Part shown: positions 1 to 14,200 of the stretch, piece by piece | How positions within the stretch are numbered: position 1 is the stretch's first letter | Layout: the number at the start of each line of letters is the position of its first letter | From: Nereocystis luetkeana | Lineage: Eukaryota; Sar; Phaeophyceae; Laminariales; Laminariaceae | Direction: 5' to 3' | Assembly (NCBI GenBank): GCA_031213475.1 | Contig: JARUPZ010000019.1 | Coordinates: forward strand, 9,764,698 to 9,828,697 | DNA: 64,000 nucleotides | Notes under the pieces: model-generated | Databases searched by the model: none | What the model was told of the DNA's origin: nothing | What the model saw: the letters and a program-made list of their open reading frames with translations, nothing else | Program-made: the position numbers and the translations under genes

Positions 1-2287
1 ACGCCAATGGCTTGCCTGTACCTCCACGGCCTTGGTCGCAGGCAGTTGAACTATCGGTGCACCCGTTTCTGGGTCTATCCGTGGTCAAGCCGTGCTCGAT
101 CGATGAAACAGCTTCGGCAACGAAGAGTGTGATGAGGCGAGTAAGTGCCGGCGTCGATGTCGTCCAAATTGCCTCGTCGCCCTGCCGTGAATTTGTGGAC
201 GGCGGTGTACCATCTTTGGTACACTGAGCCAACCGAGGCTTCTTAGCCGAAAACCACCTCCCTTGTCTTCCGGCTTCCGGTTTGATGGAAACAAGGGCAA
301 GCTCGAAAAACGAACCCATGGCGAGCACGCAGGATCTGTGGACGATGAAGGAAGGGAGTAAGACCAGTCAGTGCTAGTGTAACACTCGACAAAGCCTGGT
401 CATCTGTACCACACTACGGCAGTAGCACTGCGTCCGTCTGTCCGTTTTATCGTTTTACGAGTATGTAGCATTTCACCTTTTACGTTCAACCCTTTTAGAA
501 CCGCAGTCCCGTTTTGGGGACAAATCAGTCAAATTCTAAGTAGTTTGTCCCCAAAACGGGACTGCGGTACTGAAAGGGTTAAGTACAATACTGAAGTTGA
601 CGGATAAGCGCGCTATCTTGGGGTACCGAAACAACGGAATTGTTGAACCGACTTTTCAACCACCAAACCACTGCAGACGCTGGCATGTGCACGTGCTTGT
701 TCCTGTTCATGTGCGAAAGACGACTTCTTCGATAGCGGCAGCATTTTTTGTCCAACACGAAAATTGGCACTGAGACTGAAGGAGCTTCCTCAACCCAAAA
801 ACTGACCCAGCAAAGGTTTTAGACATGCAATGGTGTGTTTCAAGCTGATTCGTTGTGTGTCTACAATGTCTACACCATGGGATTGATCGTTCATCAGGTT
901 CGGCGTACATTTCAGTCTCAAGCAAGGTCCAGTTTGGTTGGGGTGTAGAACGCTTCAGGTGAGTATCACAACCTGAACAACACTATTCACAGGTGAGCCA
1001 CTATACTACCGTATAATGGGCCCAAACGGGCTCATCACGCGCGGTCTTTCTTACCCCGGGAAAATTCCAACTGGCTCAGAAACAAGATGGGGGTGTGGTT
1101 CCTCCAAGGTTTTGTTACGCCCCATGATGGGCGTGTTCGCCGTCTCCGTTGAATTATCCATCGAACTATTAATAGAAGGTGTAGGGCAGGCCGAGTCTGT
1201 AGTATTGGGCCTGGAAGGTGGGTACCTGGATGCAAATGCACAGGGGCACGCGTTAACACCGCGCGAGGTTTGAGTGGAGTACTCTTGTCGTGCAAGCCAC
1301 GTCGACTCACCACCACACCTGCGCCGGCGTGTGTGCAAACCAAACTGTGTCGAAGAAGGCACCCCCCGTCGCCCATTTTTGTTTTACGTTTTACTAAAAG
1401 CAAGGAACAATGTTTGAGCTCGGGAACTGACCAACTGATGAACTCTTTGGTGAGGTCGATAATGCGCCGCTGATTTTCTGGGGCCGTCATTGCTTCCAGC
1501 ACTCCTTGGGCGATCTCCATGATGATTAGATCGCCATCTCCCCCATCATTACCCCAAGCATGGGATACTATAGTGCCTCCTGCACTGGTCGACGGGCCAC
1601 AGCCCTTCGCCGTTGGCTGTTGAACCCACCACCACGGACGTTCAGGCTCAGCCGACCCGACACTCAACAAGCCCGGGGTCCGCGGTGGGCACTGGAGTGA
1701 GCTTCCAATTGCGGCCCTGACATGCGAGAGAAGGTTGACTATCGCGGCACGAGCAAACAGGATTGATAGTGCCATGTCGAGGACAAGGCTGAGCAAAGGA
1801 AGGTCTCCTTCGTCTGCAGACAGGGCTGCTTTCATCAATCCGTGCTGGGCATTGGTGACTTCTCCTTTCGCTGACGAGGCCTCCTGTGCTGTCAGCAATG
1901 CTTCCACCGTCTGCGACGAGGCGTTAACGTCGTTATCTGCCCACGCCGCTTCCTCGGCGGCTGCTCCCAGCGTTGTGACTGCCGCCCCTTGACCGTGCTG
2001 ATTGAGCGGACCCGCCGCGGCTGTTGCGGGAGATTGTCCGGTCCTTCGAGCAAGAAAGCTTCTCCTCACGGCGCTTTGGTGCAAACGTACAGGAAATAAA
2101 TACATACGGTAAATAAATACAACAGCAGAGTCGGGAGCGATGGCGTGAGCGAATGATTATCATGCGGTGGTGGATGTACAGTACAGATTACAAGCGTTAA
2201 ACCGTTCACCTTGATTCCTGTCGGTAAAACCATAGAACGGCGGGCAATTATGTCCGTTGCTTTTTCTGGGTCAGCGCCACACGCCAT
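1..2287 (-). CDS. HERC1: HERC1-like downstream exons, approximate, continuing past the left edge
   Basis: Three exons are proposed. 2210-2287 (26 residues, TTTTAAAG|ATG to ATCAAG|GTGAAC, beginning MACGADPEKATDII) is clean. About 1395-1997 is a long helical stretch containing LPLLSLVLDMALSILFARAA and EAMTAPENQRRIIDLTKEF, resembling the armadillo-like helices after the HERC1 UBA; its acceptor and donor are unsure. 1-335 opens after CCACAG and reads SCVLAMGSFFELALVSIKPE and later LTRLITLFVAEAVSSIEHGL, and remains open to the window edge. The phase between the UBA exon (1) and 2287 (0) does not match, so a small exon may be missing in the 3.6-kb intron, and another may lie in 336-1394. Confidence 0.5.
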
Positions 2288-5200
2288 CTTTAAAACAAAC
2301 AGTAGGATCGACAGCAATAGGTTCGACGCGTGCTACAATAATGGGGGTAGCAACTTTATGCCAAACAGTTTTTGAGTGACTGGCCAGTCTCCCGAACCGA
2401 ACCGAGGAAGTCTCTATCCAAAAGTCGTTGGAACGCCTTTTTCGCGGTTTACAAAGCTGTTCATTTTATATACGTACGAGACCCGTGGGATTTTTTATCG
2501 GATTTCGCTTTGATAACCCTGAAAAGTCAAGAAGTCAGTATTATACTAGGATACAGTATGGACCCGCCAGCAATAAACAGCTAGTAATATTACTTGATTA
2601 TAGTTTTAGCAAACACCTTTGAACCTTGGTGTGGCACTATCCTTGAACAACGTTGAGCATACGTTATTACCAGCATAGGTAGGATATTCCCAGCACATGT
2701 AGGCTACTACCGGCATAGGTAGGCGATTGCCAACATAGGTAGGCTATTACCAGCATAGGTACTGTAGGCCATTAGCAGCATAGGTACAGTAGGCGATTAC
2801 CAGCTATTTTTTACCGGCAGGGTTTTTTAGTGTAGCGTTCGCCGCTAAGCACGATTTCTTCTATCCGTTTTTCTGAGGGTCCCCCAAAAAATTGGGCATT
2901 ATTATGTAGTTATTCTTCTGTTCATATTGGGCTATTTGTTATTCGTTGACCTTCGCTGAACTACACGACCAGTTGGAGCTCGTCCTCGTGTGAGCACGTG
3001 AGGGATTAGCCTCAAAAAAATGAGGCACCGTTGCCGTAGCATACCCCATCAACGTTCAGTGTCCGACACTATCCTTCACCTGTACATGTCGTGCCACCTA
3101 CGGTCGCCCGTCTCGTCGTCCGTCCGCCCTTCCTCCCCCCGCACTCCCGCTTCAACTCCAGAGGCTTCCAATTCATAACCAAACCCACCCACGTCGGCAT
3201 TTCCGTCGTCGCTTTCTCTTCCGTCGTCATTGTAGTCGTCACCAGTACCTGCCACAGTGAGCCACCGGGACATTATTAGTACTATTACGGGGGACCATAG
3301 TTAATAGGACCAAATATTGTTCGTAAAAATGGGCAAATATATAGGTTTTTATGTATACCGTAGGTCCTATTAACTATGGTCCCCCGTAATAGTAGCACCC
3401 GTTTCGAGGCAAGGTTCATAACGCGATACAAGCTAAACACGATTTACTTTATGCTATCCCGATCACCTCGGGTGATTATCTATACTGGTGGTGCCTTCTG
3501 CGCGTTATTTTTCATGCCGAAACGTTAGTTAATTTTCGTGCGCGAAAGAGGGCGATGTACGAAGAATACTTACTGGAGTATCCAAGGCTGATATCATATG
3601 TCCAACAGCAGTGTCTCTGCTTCCGGAATCCAATATCGCAGGGGAGGAAATTATACAACTGATGCTCGGGACCAAGTGTCCTCGTTCATACAATATCACC
3701 TTCTACCGTGGAAATAGTGCCGTATCTAGGTATCAACAGTAAGCATGAAACGGCATTCGGAATGAATGCCTATCTGATAGAGGTAGTACGTAGCACTTTT
3801 TGTCTTGCAAGGCAAACATTCCTGACTGACGTAGGTCCTCATCTGAGAAACTACCCAATAAGGCGTATGTCTTATAAGGCATATGCCTCATCGTTGAAAT
3901 CCCCTTCCCCTTTGTGTTTCGCAACACCAGTCTGATCGTGAATATAAGGGACGTTTAGATGATAACTAAATACCCCAAAAGGTCAGACTGATATGATTAC
4001 TTTTTCCACCTACTATACGCAGGGCGTGGTTGATTGACTTGCCCATCGGGTTAAGCCTACCACTCTGTACATACACGTAGAAATCGCTTGGTCTTCATAT
4101 CAAGGTCTGAACGGCCCTTATATTAAAGGCCCTTGTATCTCCGTCGAGTGTGGTACAATTAATTTTTCTCAACGTCAGTTTTGGGTGCTGCTTCCTTGAG
4201 TGAAGATCGATTCCCAAGCGAGGATCCTCAATAAAAAAGGAATACACCTACCTACCGTAAAACGCGTCTGTCTACGTAGCACGTAGCGTCTCCTAGAAAA
4301 AAGATCAATACAGTAGTAGTACCAGTTCTAATTCAAGGCACGACTTAGTTCATATCACCCACACTAAATCAATGCCCGTTTAGCGCTTCGTGCGCCTCGA
4401 AGGAGTAAGCTATTTAACGTCTTAAAACAGTATTATTACGGGGGACCATAGTAAGTATGACCTATGGTACACCCTAAAATCTATATATTCACCAATCTTT
4501 ACCAACAAGATTTGGTCCTATTAACTATGGCCCCCCGTATTATTAATACGTTTTTCTGACTACTATTAATACTGTAGTTCCGACGCGAGTCGACGAGGGA
4601 ACAAAGGGCTGATCCCATCTCGTGATAAAAATGCAGGGCGCGTGCCGTCGTGCGGGTGGGGCAGGGGGGGGTGGGAACCAGAAGAAGAAAAAGAAGAAGG
4701 GCGGACCAGAACAAAAAAAAGGCGATGGAAATAATGGATAGGATGGAAAAAGAAAAGGAAAAGAAAAGAGAACGTCGGGAGGCGAAAATATGTACCAGGT
4801 ACGAAGTATATATACATACTGGTATACCAGGTACCTGGTACATTTTTTTAGAGCGAGGGAGAGCAGGAAGGACGGCCACGCACTTACAGTAAGTAGCATG
4901 AGCTTCCTGCAGGCGGTACCATTAACATCGTCGTATTATCTCATACCACGTACGAACCAGTACAGTATTAAAAACCAGGTATTAATAGTAACATAGACGT
5001 ACCTGGTATTTTAATATACCGTGCCTGGTATACAACAGTATTATAGCGTCGTCTGCCTGTGAGGTTGGGGCTCGTCGCCCATGTTTGGTGATTGCGTGAT
5101 GCCCTCACCGAGCTCCGGTGGTCTAGCTGGTTATGACGTATGCCTCACACGCATAAGGTCGCGGGTTCGAGCCCCGCCCGGAGTACTTTTTTTATATTGT

Positions 5201-8200
5201 TATCGTTTTAAGAGCCTCAACACTCGGCCACGTCAATATTTAAAGAGAACTCACGCCTATTACGGGGGACCATAGTAAGTAGGACCAAATATTGTTAGTA
5301 AAAATAGGGAAATGTATAGTTTTTTGTGTGTACCGTAGGTCCTATTTACTGTGTGGTCCCACGTAATAGAAGGTTTGGAAAAAGTAGTGCAAGAAAGTGA
5401 GAAAAAAATGATACCAGGTACCACACAGCAAGCAGGTGTATTGTGATCCCTTGCTACCATCTCCTGAAATAGACAGTTCAATTCTTCATAGTATTTCACA
5501 CAGCGGTCTCCCACAGTCTCACACCCCATTTAGAGTGTGAATGTGTAAATGACTTGCAGTTTCCTACCAAAAACAGTGCGATTCAAAGTTTGGCCCCTTT
5601 CTTCGTCGAATCGACAAATAAATATAAGAACTTCCCTCTTCCTTCTCGGAATGGTGTTTCTGAGTGATCAACGTTGAAGCCCATGCTATTAATAAACCAT
5701 TTTCGGATGGCGAACACAGCAATACTAACAAAATATTATTTCACCCCCACCGACATAAACGTATCTATGGAATACTATGCACCTGGTACCTGGTAGCATG
5801 ATAGCTACTGCTGCTCAGGCGCATCTGTCATTTTTTTGTTTTGTGAATTGTCGGGGCGAGAAGGGTGATCTACCACATACCTGACTTTCCATCGGCGGAG
5901 TCCCCCTCACTGGTGTCCATGTTTCCCATCTCCTCTTCCATTTTTGTGTTCTCAATCTCCAGTCGGTCAATAATCCACGCGGTGGCGTCGCTTTCGCTCA
6001 TCACTGCGCCTGTTGTTGTGTCGGAGCAACCAGACGGCGATGGTTTTCATGAGAAACTAGTCATGATTCACCTTGCTTGGTGTTTACATACTCATACAGT
6101 AGTAGCGGTAGCACCTTGGTGTCATGATACTTATGACTGTTTGGGCTCCTCAAGTACTAATCGATTGATGAACTACCCAATTTTTGCAATCCCATTTCTT
6201 AATTGCAATATGTTTGCAATCCCATATGTGATTTTGCAATATCTTTGCAATCCCATTTATTTGTGATTTGCAGTATACTTGCAACCCCATTTACGATTTT
6301 CAATACCTTTGCGCCATCATTTGTTATTTGCAATATATCCGTAATATTATTTGTGACTTGCGATTTTTTGTAATCCCGTTTGTATTTTGCAATGCCTTTG
6401 AAATCCCGTTAGTGATTTGCTAAACCGTTCAATATGTATCCCCTGTAGCTCATGGGATTGTTCGTGGGGTTGAATGAACGGGCGCTTTCGTCTCAAGTTC
6501 GGTTCTTGAGCGAGGTGTAGAGCTCCTCAAGGGGGTATCACAACCTCAGATAGGTGCACACCTCTAACGTGGCGTGAGTTATTCGCGGCACGCGGGATTG
6601 CCACCACTGGAGACAAATGGGAAGAAACGCTTGCGGCTGAAGCCAGCACAACAACTTTTCTCAACGTTGCCAATAATAGACAATTCGTGATTCGCTTGCC
6701 TGATCTTTCAGCCGCTCGTATCGCCCATTCGATGGGAAAACCCATCCCTATCAAAGTCTCCACCAAACCCTGCCGCTCAAGCTCTGTGCGCCCATCGCCA
6801 CCACCCCCACTTCTCCTTCTTACGGTGTCAGCGCCACCGCTACCGCTAGCCCGCCCTCCGCTCCGTCTGGTATGAAGGCCAGCGACATCGTCGTGCCTCT
6901 GCCGAATCCGTCCCGGTGAGAGCCCATGGATATCGTTCTGGTCATCGTGTCCAGCCCTGTCACCGTCACCATCCCTACCCCCCTCGGGGATTCTGCCGGC
7001 GTCGTTGAGTAAATGTCGTTCATCTGGCTCTACGGGGTTCTCGTAACTGGGGTCCGTCATGTTTATGTTCGGTACAGCTTCTGAGATTGCCCGAACAGGG
7101 GAGCCTTCGCTGCTGACCGTCGGGCTGTACAAGAACGGGGAGTACCCGAAGTTGAAGCAGGCTGCTTGGCCTACGTTCATTGAAGCCGCGGGATACAGCC
7201 CCTCCGTGTCGACGCCAACGAACGCCACCCCAAGGTCGTGGCCATTCAGGCTGCACAAGGAAGCAAACCAAAAGTCCGGGGGGGGGGGGCGTGACTTCGG
7301 GTTTGTGCGAAATTTTCCGCTGGAGGCAATTGAACTCAACCAAAAAAATCAGTGTTATTCTTTTTTAAGTAGTTTTATTTTGGGTTGAGGCAGTCGATTT
7401 GGGGCGGGAGTGTGAAGAGAGGCTCGGCGCGCTCTAACAACACCGTCATGGCAAGGACCCGGAGGGGTTCATTTCCAGCCCAATCCTTTGCTTCTTTACG
7501 CCTAAGTCACTTGACCCTGAAACGCTTTAAATGTTCCTTATACCTTGTGTTCCTTTACCTGAAACGCATTTCCTCGAGGCCAGCATCCAGGAATACACCT
7601 ACAACGTCTCCCGCTCTCCACCGGCTGCCATACGGAGCCGAAGACACACACCACCGCTTCTGCCGAAACCCGTCAAAGGCCCACGAATGCATGTGATCCC
7701 CGACCCCCTGACCCCGAATGGGACTGCACCGGAACAATGGTCCCGCCCAGCCCAGCTGCATCAACCCGCCTGTGAGCAGAGTCACCTCGTAATACCACCG
7801 CCCCCTCGTCGACCCTGAGCCTACCCCCACGTGGGACAGCCAAAGGGTGGGAAAATGAGAAGATGCGGTGACGCGGTTCCCTTCGACCAAAGCCTCGCCC
7901 CCCAGAACCTCCAAAGCCGGGCGCGCGGTGCGGCTGCCTGCTTCTCTGCCTCCCACATCGTCAGCTGACCGCGCCTTTTGTTGTGAAATACGTGACGAAC
8001 CCCAATCGCGGTTCTCTGAGTTCAGTCTACTCCACACAACTTGGCTCGCAGACTCCACGTCGGAGAGGAGAGAGCTAGCACTCCTCGCCGATGTTATCCC
8101 GGCCCGGCCGAGCGATAGCACGACAGGAGCAAAAATTCCCTGCCGGCCGAAGGCAACCGCGGCATCTGACCCTAGCGCCAAAACAACGGCCGAGGCTAAG

Positions 8201-11200
8201 TTTGACGCGCCCAGGGCGAGAAGCGGGGGGAAAAGCTGGCCGTGTAGTGCGGCCCTGGCTTGATACGGGTTGCGAAGTTGCACCGCGAGGGCTCGCATGA
8301 GGCGGCAACGAATATGCGCGTTGACGAAGCTTGCTCCGAGCTTGTTAGCGCGGACGGCACCCGTCGATTCTTCTTCGGGGTCACTAGGCAAGCCATTATT
8401 TAGGTTTGGTATTGTCGATGACTCAAGCAGGGAGAGGACGGACGGCAGAGCACGGCTGAACAAAAACGATGTCGCTGGCTCCTTGACTTCGGCCTGAAAC
8501 ACCACCTGCCGGGGCGACACGGCGATCACCCGGCAGCAGGGCCGAGCGATTGAATCGTGGTCATCTGTTCTTGACTGAACAGAGTCTTGCAATGCGGCGC
8601 TTTTGTCCGAGGCCTCGTCAAGACAGCCTTCGTACTGTTTATCGACTGCCACAAGCACGACCCTCTCTTGGAACGATGACTGTATACCCTTGCGCTGCGT
8701 CCATCCCACGACAGTGCCACAACATTTACTTTTCACTGTATCCTCGCCGAGCACCACAGTGCTTACCGACACGCAGATATTGGAGCACACGTCTTGTAAT
8801 GCTTCGTCGTTATTGATCGTCTTATCTCGAGCGGATCCTCCTGCTTCTGTAGGTAACGTAGCAGTCGGATGAGCGAGACGCGGAAGAAGGGTCACCCTGG
8901 CGCCTATCCGAGTCCCCTCGATGTGGCCTCCTCCGATATAGACCGCGGCAGTGGCCGCACCAAGCCATGTCCGCGACTGTGCGCTTCGGTCAGAACTTTC
9001 CCCGCTTTTTCCGCTCTCAGCTAAATTCGCGAGAGACAAGAATTCCCCTCTGGCTGTTGCCGCGAGTCCTTCCGTCAATGCCGCGAAGACGTTCTCCTGC
9101 CAGCGGTTTGGCGCCTGTTCTAGGAGTGACCTCAGCAGCAGCACTATTTCCGACACCATCACCGATTCTTGGCGCACGGGGCTCGATGTTCGTTTGCTAG
9201 GCTCATCGGTGGTGTTCGCCTGCTCGCCGTCGCTTCCTCGACAATTGCCAGAGCCCCATTGGGAGCGCACTAAGGGTACTAAGGGCCCACCTAGCAACCC
9301 GCACAAATAGTCGACAACAGCACGATCATCAAACTGATGTCCACAGGAATCGATAGACAGGGAACTCCCCCCCGTTTTAGCTCCTAGATTCGCTCTCGCG
9401 CCGTCCGCTACACTGTCACTCGTGGTCTGGTCGGAACTGCACAGGAGGGGACGAAGCAAGCGCATGATAGCTCTCTGAGTGTGCTGGTCAGCGACAGCCA
9501 CGAGTTTGAACCAAAGGATCAACCAACGCGGAGACGACAGAAAAACTGCCGCCCGCTGGGAAGAAGCGGCGATTTCTTCGGCGAAGGCGACGAGGCGCAT
9601 AGAGTATCTCTCGGCAGCATGCTGTGCATCTTCTCGTTGTGCTGCAAAACCGCCGTCTGCTAGTTGGCGGGCTTGTTCTATCGTAACGTTTCGTGAGTGC
9701 CACCGAAGGTCGCAGACGGAAGGTTTGTCTTGCCGCTGCTCGCATGCTTTGCTGGGGTGTGTGCAAGTCTCCGCCTCATGTTTTAGCCTGTCAGCACTCC
9801 GTAGGTTGTGCGTCGAGGCCTGGGACGACTGCGGGGTTGCCCCCGTATCATCTACAACGTCTCGTGAAGAGAAAACGTGCTCCGCAACGACGACCCCGTC
9901 GAAAGCGATCGTAACAACAGTCTGAGGAACGGTGTTCCCACCGGAATCGTTCCCAGATAAAGGACTATTCCCGCCTCCGATGCTAGAGTACGCGCAGCAG
10001 ACGTGAGTCCACCGTCTGGCAGGTAGTGGGTTTTTCGAAAAAATCCTGTCAGGTTTGAAGGCGTGTCCGCTGCTGCTTCCCGCGTCTTCGTCCTCGTTTG
10101 CAACCTTGGATTCCTCGCACGGTCCATTAGCGCGCACAGTATCACTCGCCATGGGCGCTGTCGCTAAACCGTGGCTCCCTTCGACAACGTCGCCTCCGTG
10201 AGTTATGTTAGTCATGCTAGTCGTGTTTGGTTCTTCTGAGCATCTGTATCTGTGATGTTTCTCCAGGATCATCTCGACGTAGAACCCGTCCCCGTCGTCT
10301 TTGCTAAGAGGGATACCCGTGTGTTCGGTCGTTTTCAGCTGTGTCAAAAAAATCCCCGGGCATTCTTCAGATCCACGTAACTCAGTCTTGCCTTCCTTGG
10401 ATGATTGACAGCCGCGCGTAAAAACCATCCAGCGCGAGCGAGGCTTAGACTTCTCGCTGTGTAGGCCAGGACTACAGTCCCCTCGAGCGCACGTTTGGTC
10501 CGTCCGGTTGGCTGTACATTCTGGCGCCAGAACCCAAAAACTTGACGTAAAACCCCTGCCTTCGTCGTTGCCGAGAGGTCCCGGAAACGTCAACGTCGTC
10601 GCTAGCGGGAAGGACGCCGGACCGACGATAAGTCTCACAGCCCCTGTTTCCGCTAGCAACTCTTCTTCGACCCGTCTGCTACTTGAAAGCTGCTCCAAAC
10701 GCTCTTGAACGCGTGTTACTTCGTGAAATACGACTGATATGATGGCCTGTACAGCCAGCCACCACTCTCGCGAGAAGCTGTGCCTTTTTATTTCTGTTGA
10801 GCTTGATCCAGACCGTCCACCACCTGCGGCTTGATGTGCGTGATCAATCGAGCTACGCCCTTCTCCTCCACCGCCGCTTGCCTGTCTTGCCCGTGTCCGG
10901 GGGGACAAACACACCTGTGTGCCGACGGCACTTAAAGCCCGCCACGCAGCCTGGTGGACAAAATCGTTCATGCTAGCACCACCAAGGACCCACGCGCCAG
11001 ATGTCAATACGTCTCCTCGTCCCCCTAAAACGGCGCCCAAAACCGGCACTGCTGCCACAATCACCGAAAATACTTCATTTTCTAGCATGGGGGCGGGCTT
11101 CAACGCGTCCGCGTCTGGGCGCACTACCGAGGGGTTCGACGAAGCTCGACCCGCACACCCTGAACGTCCGTGATTGCTCGTGGTAGTCGAGACTCCATGC

Positions 11201-14200
11201 TCGGTGCGGTAAGACGAAGGCCCAGCCTTCACATCTGCCATACCTGGAGAATTGTTTTCTTCGGGGCTTGTCGACGCAGCGTGGTGTAGAAGGGATGGAG
11301 GCAGCATAGTGGCCAGCGTTTTCAGCAGGGGAAGAAATACTAGCAGCGTCGTCGACCTACAGACATCCTTGTCTTTCCAGTGACACCCAGAATTCAGCTG
11401 CTTGGTCTCGTTAACCACGTGGTGGAACAGCTCGATGAATGCCGAGCACACAAGACCAGTGGCAGTCGCACGCCCGAGCCCCGCCTCGGTGCCATTGATC
11501 GGGGCAAATTTATACGCATCACCGGTACCGATCCGCAAGGAATGCGCGAGTCGCGCTCCTATCTGCCGCCGTGCGGGTGCAATCTGGACTTCTTGAAGAA
11601 TTACATGGACTAGCCGGAAGCCCGACGCACGCACCTGGTGGGGAGCACGGGACGTTGAATATATGGCACAAACAACACGCCGCGTCACAGAATCGGTTCG
11701 GCAACGGGATGTTCAACTGCAGCGTTTTGAACGATAAAGTTTGTTCAGAATTCAGTCGAGGCTGGTGACTAAACTCTAGCGACTCACTCAATGCAGGTTA
11801 CCTTAGCCTTCAGTGCGTGGGACCGTATCCTTGTCTCGAGTGCAGCGAGAACAATTGGATTTGCCGCAAACGCTAGGAGCGACTCCAAACTAGCACTTCG
11901 TGGAGGTAGTGGAGACTTCTGCGAAGCGGCAGCTGCTGACAGCGCTTGCTCTACACGACCCCTGGCCATATGCTGCACAATACCCATTAACTCCGTTGTG
12001 GGCGAAAATGAGCATGGTTTGGGAGTGGCGTTGCTGGGACGGGCGTTTCTTGACCACCTGCGCGAAGGGAGAACACATGTGAAGATAGTTAGTTTCAGCA
12101 TACGTGCGTGACGTTGCAGGAAGCTCGCGGGAAAAAAAACGCCGTTTCCAAGACGAACGACAATGTCCTTTCTTTCGTTTCGACGTGTATTCGATTGTGT
12201 CGTTCAGCGGCATGTCAAGAGAGTCACAGAAAGCGTGACAGGCAAAATAGTCCCCCCTAAAGTACCATGAACCGGCATGAGAAGCAGGCGCAAAATGCAG
12301 ACAAGTATCGCACCAGAACAGAAAAAGCACCGAGGACTTTTGCTCAAACACCATGACTGCAATATTTGAGATGTATTACTTCCTGCAGGATTTCTTAGCG
12401 AGCGTCGGCTTAACACATCGTACCTTTGCAAAGTATGCGACACCTGCTGACAAATCTGTTGGTCTTCGGCAGGTATGTGGGGGGCGGAGCCCTGACGGCG
12501 ATAAGCGGGCACGTCCGCCTGGCTGTTCATTCCGTAGATGCACCGATGACGTAACGAAAAGGGCGTAGGACATAAGAGACAAAACATGTATCATCATATC
12601 GTTCTTAATTTTGCATGCCATCCTCAACAGTGCGCAGCATGAGCTTCAACGTCGAAAACTGATGAATATTGTAGATAACAGGAGGAAAAAAACCCCCAAG
12701 AAAACCAAAACAAGGGAACTGAGAGCTCTATGCAGGTACACAGTCTAACTCCATTATCTACCAACTGCCTCCGGCTTGACATCTATCTACTCCGCCTGCT
12801 GCCCTATGTAGCGCTCTTCGCGTAGTTGACTATTAAATCGCCATATGACACCCTATTACCCCGTACTCGTGGCTCTTGTTTTGAAAGCGCCAAAACGGCC
12901 GGGAAAAAATTGCTTGCCAAATTGAGGAGGAAATACTCACCACTTCGACGATCGACCGCAAGGTACATTAACATTGTGGTGGTCGATCCCTCCATAACTC
13001 ACCGCATAAGCCCAATCGGCGGCAGGCGCGTGCACTTCATCAGAAAATGGCAGTTGCGTACGATTGTAGCTAGCGTCGCCGCTGCCGATGCTAGGTCATC
13101 AGTCGCTGACTCCGCTCGATGTCCAGGGCAACTTTGATCGCACCTCGCACCACCCGCCTCACTCAAGCTGTGGCAGCACGCTGTGTGATCCTCACGTGAC
13201 CCTTGTTCGTCTCGTTCCTCTTCGAGCGAGTCGGCCAGCCCAGCCAGCACTTTGCGCACTTCGACGGCGGCTTCGGCAACCAGCTTCAATGTGGGAGGAG
13301 GGGAGCTCGAGCGATCGAGTCGACATCTGGAGAGAATTGACACACGGGTAGTATGAAAAATTGCCGCTTAATATCCCTGAGGTAGAGCGAGCCCCCGCAA
13401 AACTGCTTCGTATATCCCTAAGGGAGTATTAGCTCCGATAACGACACCCACCTTTGGTAAGGACACACCACTTGGAATGAGTGTAGTATGAGATCATTTT
13501 TGCACTGTTAGGAGGATTAGTAGGTTTATTGCAGATGCTTCACGTTGCGTGCCAGCACGCTTGCAGTCGTCCTCCTATCAAAGACATATTGTTCAGTGTT
13601 TTGAAGTTTTGAAAGAGATGTTTGCTGCGGGCAGCAACGGGAAGACTCAAGTAAAAAATGTCTATTTGCTCATGTTGTCGTCTCTCTACTTGCCTGGCAA
13701 ACGTAGCGGCTTCGGTCACCGCCCCATTGCACTTAATCATGACTGCGACAAGAGCCCGACCAGCTGCGTCTACATCCGAGGAGAGCGCCCGAGATCGCCG
13801 ACGTCGGTGGTTGATTGCCGTTTCGTCAGCTCTTAGGGCCGAGGCAGGCTGAGAACTGAGCGCCTGGTAACTGCCCCAGCCTTGTCCCTGAGTAGCCAAG
13901 GACGTTGCGTGTAGTACAGGGAGTTGAGACTCCAGTGGCACTGCCATCCATTGGTATAGAGCTTGAGCCACACCCTGCCCGCAGAGCAGATCTTGAATGA
14001 AGCCCTGTGGGCGCCGAGTGTCAAACCGACGGTCAAACGCGAGTTGTGGATCTCTTGTCAAGAGACCACACTATGTCCGGAAAAATAAGGACGCTTTGTT
14101 CATGAATATGAATACGCCAACGTTCTTTACGTTCACGGACAGAGTGGAAGGCAACAACAGCCTATGGCCGCGATAACAATATTCAGTAGGGACTGCAATA

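Larger units (their letters stand above)
2288..5880. other. 3.6-kb intron region of the HERC1-like gene, repeat-filled
   Basis: Contains a minisatellite, three palindromic MITEs, a SINE-like body, TACCAGGTACCTGGTA palindromes and a plus-strand tRNA-Val gene. A missing small minus-strand exon may be hidden here, since the bordering intron phases disagree. Nothing recognisable was seen at 3400-4430 or 5400-5780. Confidence 0.5.

Noticed and set aside
4499-4899. Several overlapping minus-strand frames rich in Phe/Ser/Pro
   Set aside because: They are the antisense of the purine-rich SINE-like tail.
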